Source: Hydrogenophaga sp.
GTDB taxonomy: Bacteria > Pseudomonadota > Gammaproteobacteria > Burkholderiales > Burkholderiaceae_C
Assembly: GCA_030682835.1 (NCBI GenBank)
Contig: JAUXNG010000092.1
Location: 1 to 62,445, forward strand
Length of the DNA: 62,445 nt
Direction: 5' to 3'
Shown here piece by piece: positions 56,329 through 62,445 of the stretch. Position 1 is the stretch's first letter; every line of letters starts with the position of its first letter. Position numbers and translations under genes: made by a program. The notes beneath the pieces were generated by a model. That model saw only the letters and a list, made by a program, of their open reading frames with translations, did not search any database and was not told where the DNA came from.

Positions 56329-57797
56329 CCGCCGTGTGTGTGATGGTGCTGGGCACGACCAGCGGTGCCGGCAAGAGCTGGCTGACGACGGCGCTGTGCC
56401 GGCGCTACGCGCGTCAAGGTTTGCGCGTGGCACCCTTCAAGGCCCAGAACATGAGCAACAACGCCCGGGTGGTGGCCGGCACGGCGGGTGGTCAGGGCGA
56501 AATCGGCTCCGCCCAGTACTTCCAGGCCCTGGCGGCCCGGGCCGAGCCCGATGTGCGCATGAACCCGCTGTTGCTCAAGCCCGAGGCTGACACGCGCAGC
56601 CAGGTGGTGCTGATGGGCAAGGTCAGCCGGGAACTCAGCGACATGCCGTGGCGCGGCCGCAGCGAGAAGGTGTGGCCGGCCATCATGGCCGCGCTGGACG
56701 CCCTGCGCGAAGAGAACGACGTGGTGGTGATCGAGGGCGCCGGATCGCCGGCCGAGATCAACCTGCACGCGAGCGACATCGTCAACATGCGCGTGGCCCG
56801 TCATGCGCAGGCGCGCTGCCTGCTCGTGACCGACATCGACCGGGGCGGCGCTTTTGCCCACCTGTACGGCACCTGGGCGCTGCTGCCCGAAGACGAGCGT
56901 GCGCTCATCAAGGGCTTCGTGCTCAACAAGTTCCGGGGCGACGCGGCCTTGCTCGCGCCCGCGCCCCAGATGCTGCAAGACCTCACCGGCGTGCCGGTTG
57001 TAGCCACCTTGCCCATGTGGTGGCAACACGGCCTGCCGGAGGAGGATGGTGTTTTTGACGACCGGTCGCGTGCGGCCGGTGCTGTGCACACGACCGTGGC
57101 CGTGATCGCCTACCCCCGCATCAGCAACCTGGACGAATTCCAACCGCTGAAGAACGTGCCCGGCGTGCGCCTGGTCTGGGCGCGTAGCCCGGCCGATTGC
57201 GCCGGTGCCGACTGGATCGTGCTGCCAGGCTCCAAGTCCACCGCGGCCGACCTCGCCTGGCTGCGCGCGCAGGGGCTGGACCAGACCATCGCTGAGCACG
57301 CGGCGCAGGGCAGGGCGGTGCTCGGCATCTGCGGTGGGCTGCAGATGCTGGGCGAGGCGCTCATCGACACGCACGGCATCGATGGAAACGCCCCCGGCCT
57401 GGGCCTGCTGCCGCTGGTCACTACCTTCGATACCGACAAGACCGTGCGCCGCACCCGCACGAGCTTCGGCCAGCTGACCGGCACCTGGTCCGCCCTGACG
57501 GGCGTCAGCGCGGCGGGCTACGAAATCCACCATGGCCAGACCGCCCAGCACCCGGCCATGGCCGCCAAGGGCGACATCGCGCGGGAGGTGATCCCCGGCC
57601 TGGCCTGGCAGAACGGCGCCGGGAACGTGCTGGGCTGCTACCTGCACGGCCTGTTTGAAGACCCGGCCGTGCTGCGGGCCCTGTTCGGTGCCGCCGCCCC
57701 CACACTGGAGACTGTGTTCGAAGGTCTCGCCGATTTTCTTGAACAGCACGTCGAGACCGGCGTGCTGGCTTCACTCATCCAGAAGGACCCAACATGA
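56325..57797 (+). CDS. cobQ: Cobyric acid synthase
   Basis: 490 residues. N-terminal ATP-binding domain (GTTSGAGKSWLTTALCRRYA, FKAQNMSNNARVV, EGAGSPAEINL, DIDRGGAFAHLYG) and C-terminal glutamine amidotransferase domain with Cys336 in GICGGLQMLG and YEIHHGQT. It amidates side chains b, d, e and g of adenosylcobyrinic a,c-diamide (CobQ/CbiP). Overlaps both neighbours by four bases. Confidence 0.96.
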   Translation: MTAVCVMVLGTTSGAGKSWLTTALCRRYARQGLRVAPFKAQNMSNNARVVAGTAGGQGEIGSAQYFQALAARAEPDVRMNPLLLKPEADTRSQVVLMGKVSRELSDMPWRGRSEKVWPAIMAALDALREENDVVVIEGAGSPAEINLHASDIVNMRVARHAQARCLLVTDIDRGGAFAHLYGTWALLPEDERALIKGFVLNKFRGDAALLAPAPQMLQDLTGVPVVATLPMWWQHGLPEEDGVFDDRSRAAGAVHTTVAVIAYPRISNLDEFQPLKNVPGVRLVWARSPADCAGADWIVLPGSKSTAADLAWLRAQGLDQTIAEHAAQGRAVLGICGGLQMLGEALIDTHGIDGNAPGLGLLPLVTTFDTDKTVRRTRTSFGQLTGTWSALTGVSAAGYEIHHGQTAQHPAMAAKGDIAREVIPGLAWQNGAGNVLGCYLHGLFEDPAVLRALFGAAAPTLETVFEGLADFLEQHVETGVLASLIQKDPT

Positions 57798-58855
57798 GCT
57801 ACACCGTGCCCGCCCTCGACGACATCGCCCAGCCCGCGCTGGCTACCCGGCTGCAGCAGCTGCTGGACAACAAGACCAAGCCGGTCGGTTCGCTGGGCCA
57901 GATCGAGCGCCTGGCGCAGCGCATCGGCCTGATTCTGGGCAGCGAAGCACCCGAGCTCCAGAGCCCGCAGCTCGTGGTGTACGCCGGTGACCACGGGCTG
58001 GCGGCGCGCGGCGTGTCGGCTTACCCGAGCGACGTGACCTGGCAAATGGTCGAGAATTTCCTGGCCGGCGGCGCCGCCGTGAGCGTGCTGGCGCGCCAGC
58101 ACGGCATCGGCCTGACGGTGGTGGACTGCGGCGTGCGCCACGATTTCGCGCCGCGTCCGGGGCTGGTGCTCAACAAGATCGCTGCCGGCACGGCCGATGC
58201 GCTGGAGGGCCCGGCCATGAGCGCCGCCCAATGCCGGGTGGCGCTGGCCAGCGGTGCGGCGCTGGTGCAAGACCTGCCGGGCAACGCCCTGCTGCTGGGT
58301 GAAATGGGCATTGGCAACACCTCGGCCGCTTCCCTGCTGCTGTCGCGTCTGGCGGGGCTGGACATCGCCGACTGCACCGGTGCCGGCACCGGGCTGGACG
58401 CCGAAGCGGTGCAGCGCAAGATCGGCATCCTGCGCCAGGTGCTGGCGCGCCACCCGGACGCCACCGATCCGCTGGCCGCACTCGCGGCCTTCGGCGGCTT
58501 CGAGATCGCCACCATGGTGGGCTCGGTGCTGCAGGCCGCGCAGGAGCGCCGCGTGATCGTGGTCGACGGCTTCATCGCCAGCTCGGCGGTGCTGGTGGCC
58601 TCTGCCTTGCAGCCGGCCGTGCTGCAGTGCTGCGTGTTCGCCCACCGTTCCGGCGAGCGCGGACATGCGCTCATGCTCGCCCACCTGAAGGCCGAACCGC
58701 TGCTGGACCTGGGCCTGCGCCTGGGCGAAGGCTCGGGCGCCGCGCTGGCCTGGCCGCTGCTGCAAAGCGCCTGCGCCATCCTGCGCGAGATGGCGAGTTT
58801 CGAGGCCGCGGGCGTGTCCAGGCAAGAGGCCGCAGACCAGCCGCAGGCACTTTGA
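57794..58855 (+). CDS. cobT: Nicotinate-nucleotide-dimethylbenzimidazole phosphoribosyltransferase
   Basis: 353 residues. Motifs KPVGSLGQIERLAQRIG, VYAGDHGLAARGVSAYP, GEMGIGNTSAASLLLSRL and the catalytic glutamate in RLGEGSGAALAWPLLQ. It makes alpha-ribazole phosphate from the lower-ligand base. Coupled to cobQ by ATGA. A 258-base gap with a long inverted repeat separates it from cobS. Confidence 0.96.
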   Translation: MSYTVPALDDIAQPALATRLQQLLDNKTKPVGSLGQIERLAQRIGLILGSEAPELQSPQLVVYAGDHGLAARGVSAYPSDVTWQMVENFLAGGAAVSVLARQHGIGLTVVDCGVRHDFAPRPGLVLNKIAAGTADALEGPAMSAAQCRVALASGAALVQDLPGNALLLGEMGIGNTSAASLLLSRLAGLDIADCTGAGTGLDAEAVQRKIGILRQVLARHPDATDPLAALAAFGGFEIATMVGSVLQAAQERRVIVVDGFIASSAVLVASALQPAVLQCCVFAHRSGERGHALMLAHLKAEPLLDLGLRLGEGSGAALAWPLLQSACAILREMASFEAAGVSRQEAADQPQAL

Positions 58856-58902
58856 AGTGGCGGGACGTGAATGGTTGACGCAGGCCGGAAGCGCGTGATG
58901 GC

Positions 58903-59024
58903 GCCAGCCCCCATCCCCACCTTCCCCCAGCGGGGGAAGGAGCAAGTCTCCCTTCCGGCACAGCGGCTGAGCGAGGCTGGTTTTGCTCCCTCCCCCGCTG
59001 GGGGAGGGTTGGGGTGGGGGCAGG
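58903..59024. repeat. Inverted repeat between cobT and cobS
   Basis: Arms 58903-58945 and 58983-59024 are imperfect reverse complements (CCCCATCCCCACC and GGTTGGGGTGGGGG; TTCCCCCAGCGGGGGAAGGAGCAA and TTGCTCCCTCCCCCGCTGGGGG), each with its own small palindrome. It is a different family from the stop-codon-linked elements. It may attenuate or stabilise the operon mRNA. Confidence 0.75.
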
Positions 59025-59113
59025 CCCGGACATCAGCCGGCTGACCATGATGGACCGCTGAACACCCATTCGCATTCGCCAGAGGGCCATGGCGTCCCCT
59101 TCCACACCAGCAC

Positions 59114-59926
59114 ATGCAGCCACTTCGTCATTTCCTCATTGCCGTCCAGTTCTTCACCCGCATCCCCATCACCGGGCGGCTGGCCGAGTGGGTTGGCTTC
59201 AGCCCGGCCATGCTGCGCGCCAGCTCGGCCCACTTCCCCGGTGTGGGCTGGGTCGTGGGCGGGCTCACCGCGGCGGTGTTCTATGGCGGCCTGCTCGTGC
59301 TGCCGGCCCAGCCAGCGGCGGCGTGGGTGGCGGCACTGGCCAGCACGGTGTTCGGCGTGCTCCTCACAGGCGCCTTTCACGAAGACGGTCTGGCCGATCT
59401 GGTGGACGGCCTGGGCGGCTCGCTGGACCGGGAGCGTGCGCTGGACATCATGAAAGACTCGCGCGTGGGCACCTACGGCGCACTGGCGCTGGTGCTGGGC
59501 GTGGGTGCCAAGGTGGCGCTGCTGGTGCTGCTGGTGCAGGCGGGCGGGGCGGGGCTGGCGGCGGTGGCGCTGTTCGCCGCGCACGTCACCTCGCGGCTCA
59601 TGCCCCTGCTGGTGATCCGCACCCTGCCGCATGTGGGCGACACACCGCGCTCCAAGTCCAAGCCGCTCGCCGAGAGCATCGCTGTGGCCGGCCTGCTGGG
59701 CGGCATCCTGTGGTGGGCGCTGGCGATGGCGCTGGTTTGGTGGATGCTGCCAGCCGCGCCCTGGGCGCAGGCGGTGGTGGGTGCGCTGGTGGGCCTCGCG
59801 TGGATGTGGCGACTGCTCAGGCGCCGCCTGCAGGGCTTCACCGGCGACGGCCTGGGCGCCACGCAGCAGGTGTGCGAAGTGGGCTTCTACGCCGCGCTGG
59901 TGCTTGCGCTGCCGGTGGCCGCCTGA
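59114..59926 (+). CDS. cobS: Adenosylcobinamide-GDP ribazoletransferase
   Basis: 270 residues, polytopic membrane protein. N-terminus FLIAVQFFTRIPI and the acidic catalytic motif GAFHEDGLADLVDGLGG are the CobS signature; VGTYGALALVLGVGAK follows. It joins adenosyl-GDP-cobinamide and alpha-ribazole (phosphate), the last assembly step. The start codon has no strong Shine-Dalgarno. Followed after 10 bases by the phosphatase. Confidence 0.94.
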   Translation: MQPLRHFLIAVQFFTRIPITGRLAEWVGFSPAMLRASSAHFPGVGWVVGGLTAAVFYGGLLVLPAQPAAAWVAALASTVFGVLLTGAFHEDGLADLVDGLGGSLDRERALDIMKDSRVGTYGALALVLGVGAKVALLVLLVQAGGAGLAAVALFAAHVTSRLMPLLVIRTLPHVGDTPRSKSKPLAESIAVAGLLGGILWWALAMALVWWMLPAAPWAQAVVGALVGLAWMWRLLRRRLQGFTGDGLGATQQVCEVGFYAALVLALPVAA

Positions 59927-59936
59927 GGGAACGCCG

Positions 59937-60491
59937 ATGAAGCTCTGGCTGCTGCGCCACGCGCGCGTCGATCTGGCCGCCGGCCTGTGCTACGGGCAGA
60001 GCGACGTGCCCGCACACGCTGCCCACACAGATGAGGCGGCCCGTGCCGCCGCCGCCGTGCTGCCGCCGGGGCTGCCCATGTGGGTGTCTGGCCTGGGGCG
60101 TGCGCGTCAGCTGTCACAGGCGCTGTGCGCCCTGCGGCCCGACCTCGGCATGCCTATCACCGATGCGCGCCTCAATGAAATGGACTTTGGTGAATGGGAA
60201 TTGAAGCCCTGGAGCGTGATTCCCATGGCCGCCTTCGACAGCTGGATGGCCGACTTTGCCGGCCACCGCTTCGGCGGACGCGAGAGTACCCAGGATGTGA
60301 TTGAGCGCGTGGCCGCAGCGCTGGCCGAGCTGCGGGCTGCGGGCAGCCCAGACGCACTGTGGGTCACCCACGCCGGCGTGATCCGTGCGGTGCAGTACCT
60401 GGCCACCCATGGCGCGGTGCGCATCCGCAACGCCCGCCAGTGGCCAGCCGAGGCCCCCGCCCCGGGTGGCCTGGTCTGCCTGCAGCTGTAA
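59937..60491 (+). CDS. cobC: Alpha-ribazole-phosphatase-type histidine phosphatase
   Basis: 184 residues of the phosphoglycerate-mutase-like fold. Catalytic His in LLRHARVD (RHA rather than the usual RHG), LNEMDFGEWE, and second His in WVTHAGVIRA. Context after cobS points to CobC, which dephosphorylates alpha-ribazole phosphate or adenosylcobalamin phosphate. ATG 59937 was chosen; longer upstream frames lie inside cobS. Last gene of the cobalamin unit. Confidence 0.9.
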   Translation: MKLWLLRHARVDLAAGLCYGQSDVPAHAAHTDEAARAAAAVLPPGLPMWVSGLGRARQLSQALCALRPDLGMPITDARLNEMDFGEWELKPWSVIPMAAFDSWMADFAGHRFGGRESTQDVIERVAAALAELRAAGSPDALWVTHAGVIRAVQYLATHGAVRIRNARQWPAEAPAPGGLVCLQL

Positions 60492-60544
60492 CCTCAGCCG
60501 CCACAGATGCACCTGGCGTTCGCGCGTGCGGGCACACTGTGCAC

Positions 60545-61840
60545 ATGAGCACTTTGACCTTGCGCACCCCGTACAGCCTGGCTCGGATGAAAGCCCTCGC
60601 CGTGGGCCTGCTGGTGCTGGCGGGCGTGGTCTACGCGGTGGCCACACTGATGACGCCGCGCCACCTGGCCTGGGGCTACGTCGCTTCGGCCGCCGAGGCC
60701 GCCATGATCGGCGCGCTGGCCGACTGGTTCGCCGTGGTGGCGCTGTTCCGCCACCCCATGGGCCTGCCCATTCCCCACACCGCCATCATCGTGGCCAACA
60801 AAGACCGCCTGGGCGCCCAGCTGGCGCGCTTCCTGGGCGAGCATTTCCTCACCCGGGCCCATGTGCAGCCCGTGCTGGAGCGCTGGGACATGGCCAGCCA
60901 GCTCGGGCACTGGCTGTCGCGACCCGACTCGGCCCGGCGGGTGGGACAGTGGCTGCAGCAGGCCACGCCCGCCGTGCTCGGCGCGCTGGACCAGACACCC
61001 GTCCGGCAATGGGTGGCCCAGCTGGCGCAACGCCTGCTGCGCGGGCTGGACCTGTCCACACTGGGCGGCCAGGCGCTCTCAGCCCTCACGGCCAATGGCC
61101 ACCACCAGCAGTGGCTCAACGGCCTGTTGCACCAGCTCGCGCAGTGGGCAAGCCAAGAGAATGTGCAGGAGCGCCTGACCGACGCCATCGCCCGCGAACT
61201 GAAAGAGCTGAAGTACGTGGGTCTGGACCAGATGGCCGCCCGGCTGGCCACGCGCAAGCTCGTGTCGGCGCTCACGCGCACACTGGCCGACGTGGCCGAT
61301 GACCCCAACCACGAACTGCGCCACCGCTTCGATGCGTGGATGGCCGAGTCCATCGACCGCCTGCAGCACGACGACGAGTGGAAGGCCCGCATCACGCTCT
61401 GGCGCGACACCTGGCTCGACCAGCCGCACTGGGCCGGGCCGGTCGAAGCCTGGTGGCACGAACTCATGACTCGCCTGAGCGCCGAGGCGCAGAACCCCGA
61501 CACCCTTCTCGCCGAGCGCATCGCCACCGTGGTGCAGTCGGCCGGGCAGCACCTGCTGGGCGACGAGCAATTGCGGGGCTGGCTCAACGCGCAGGCGCAG
61601 CAGGCCTTGCTGGGCGTGCTCGACAGCAGCGGCGACACGCTGGTGGGCTTCGTCGCGCAGCGGGTGCAGGCCTGGGACGCACAGGACATGAGCCGCGTGC
61701 TGGAGCAGAACATCGGCCGCGACCTGCAGTTCATCCGCATCAACGGCACGCTGGTCGGTGCGCTGGTGGGCCTGCTGCTGCACGCGCTGACGCATGCCGC
61801 TCTGTCCCTGCAGGCGGTGCAGGGCTGGATGGGCGCCTGA
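60545..61840 (+). CDS. DUF445 membrane protein
   Basis: 431 residues: N-terminal helices (about 14-36 and 46-66; EAAMIGALADWFAVVALFRHPMGLPIPHTAII is the family hallmark region), a long helical extracytoplasmic or cytoplasmic domain, and a C-terminal hydrophobic segment (NGTLVGALVGLLLHALTH). The function is unknown. ATG 60545 was chosen because an upstream extension overlaps cobC. It lies 53 bases after cobC and may share its transcript by read-through. Confidence 0.88.
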   Translation: MSTLTLRTPYSLARMKALAVGLLVLAGVVYAVATLMTPRHLAWGYVASAAEAAMIGALADWFAVVALFRHPMGLPIPHTAIIVANKDRLGAQLARFLGEHFLTRAHVQPVLERWDMASQLGHWLSRPDSARRVGQWLQQATPAVLGALDQTPVRQWVAQLAQRLLRGLDLSTLGGQALSALTANGHHQQWLNGLLHQLAQWASQENVQERLTDAIARELKELKYVGLDQMAARLATRKLVSALTRTLADVADDPNHELRHRFDAWMAESIDRLQHDDEWKARITLWRDTWLDQPHWAGPVEAWWHELMTRLSAEAQNPDTLLAERIATVVQSAGQHLLGDEQLRGWLNAQAQQALLGVLDSSGDTLVGFVAQRVQAWDAQDMSRVLEQNIGRDLQFIRINGTLVGALVGLLLHALTHAALSLQAVQGWMGA

Positions 61841-61859
61841 GCCCGACGGCGGCGGTGGA

Positions 61860-62445
61860 TCAGGCCGGCGTCTTGGCCTTGTAGCCGCACCAGGCCGACA
61901 CCGCGCACTGCGGGCACAGCGGCTTGCGCGCCTGGCACACGTAGCGCCCCAGCAGGATCAGCCAGTGGTGCGAGTCCACCGCGTAGGCCGGCGGCACGCG
62001 CTTCATGAGTTGCAGTTCCACCGCCAGCGGCGTCTTGCCGGGCGCCAGGCCGGTGCGGTTGCTGACGCGGAAGATGTGCGTGTCCACCGCCATGGTCGGC
62101 TGGCCGAAGGCCACGTTGAGCACCACGTTCGCGGTCTTGCGGCCCACGCCGGGCAGGGCTTCTAGCGCTTCGCGGTTGCGCGGCACCTCGCCGCCGTGCA
62201 GCTCCACCAGCATGCGGCAGGCCTCCAACAGGTGCCTGGCCTTGCTGCGGTACAGGCCGATGGTCTTGATGTAGCCCTCCAGCCCGTCGAGCCCGAGGTC
62301 CAGAATCTTCTGCGGCGTGTTCGCCACCGGGAACAGCTTGCGCGTGGCCTTGTTCACGCCCACGTCGGTGGCCTGGGCCGACAGCAGCACGGCGGCCAGC
62401 AGTTCAAACACGCTGGTGTATTCCAGCTCGGTCTGCGGGTGGGGG
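61860..62445 (-). CDS. nth: Endonuclease III, 5' end beyond the window
   Basis: At least 195 codons are visible; the start lies past 62445. Reading in from the edge gives PHPQTELEYTSVFELLAAVLLSAQATD, matching the family N-terminal region (only short parts quoted are needed: SAQATDVGVNKAT). The helix-hairpin-helix LPGVGRKTANVVLN holds the catalytic Lys, VDTHIFRV the catalytic Asp, and the [4Fe-4S] ligands are C-x6-C-x2-C-x5-C near the C-terminus. It removes oxidised pyrimidines in base-excision repair. It converges with the DUF445 gene. Confidence 0.95.
   Translation of the reverse strand, partial: PHPQTELEYTSVFELLAAVLLSAQATDVGVNKATRKLFPVANTPQKILDLGLDGLEGYIKTIGLYRSKARHLLEACRMLVELHGGEVPRNREALEALPGVGRKTANVVLNVAFGQPTMAVDTHIFRVSNRTGLAPGKTPLAVELQLMKRVPPAYAVDSHHWLILLGRYVCQARKPLCPQCAVSAWCGYKAKTPA

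Overview
The window is a gene-dense, G+C-rich stretch of a betaproteobacterial chromosome. It is most likely from Burkholderiales, family Comamonadaceae (a Hydrogenophaga-like genome would fit). The basis is protein character (PpsA, AlaA-Hom-ThrC order, PIN-PhoH, DUF1631, SWIB/histone-H1-like protein), the rpsF-priB-rpsR-rplI-dnaB order, and GC-rich palindromic repeats after stop codons. Nearly every kilobase is coding. I see no tRNA, rRNA, CRISPR array, prophage or insertion sequence.

Layout. 1-1056 is the 3' part of ppsA, broken by an in-frame TAG at 112-114. 1222-12365 is a carboxylate-symporter and signalling locus: a small membrane protein, a symporter-histidine kinase hybrid, a single-domain response regulator, a degenerate kinase fused to a DnaQ-type exonuclease, a cNMP/CBS/DUF294 nucleotidyltransferase-like protein, a small membrane protein, a TPR protein, and the DUF4212 plus large-subunit symporter pair. 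12397-15640 is the ribosomal/primosome block ending in dnaB. 15769-18842 (minus) holds PIN-PhoH, Bcp peroxiredoxin and an Mth938-like protein. 19027-25774 is alaA-hom-thrC running by a start/stop overlap into mobB-moeA-moaD-moaE. clpB (25911-28517) follows, with a sigma32-like promoter and an FNR-type box in front and a coiled-coil middle domain whose codon use differs from the rest of the gene.

28715-43937 is accessory or less characterised: a GltB-like FMN protein, an aldehyde dehydrogenase, DUF1631, an AraC regulator divergent from an MFS/ThDP-enzyme pair, a LuxR-type regulator, a Crp-family regulator facing a class III adenylate cyclase, a SWIB/histone-like protein, an RraA-like protein and a TauE/SafE transporter. 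A 6S RNA lies directly downstream of zapB-zapA (43942-44825, minus).

44889-60491 is a cobalamin regulon: an adenosylcobalamin riboswitch, then btuB, cobB, a BtuF-like protein without a signal peptide, cobU, btuF, btuC, btuD, cobO, bioB, cbiB, the CobD/CobC-type aminotransferase, cobQ, cobT, cobS and an alpha-ribazole phosphatase, mostly with overlapping start/stop codons. It encodes uptake and the late (amidation, adenosylation, nucleotide-loop) steps but no corrin-ring synthesis. A DUF445 membrane protein and the 3' part of nth close the window.

Most worth a second look: the kinase-like/exonuclease fusion inside the symporter signalling locus, the amber codon in ppsA, the clpB mosaic, the repeats that start or end exactly at stop codons, a leader hairpin against the start codon of the adenylate cyclase, and the 6S RNA whose 3' arm forms the leader of tauE.
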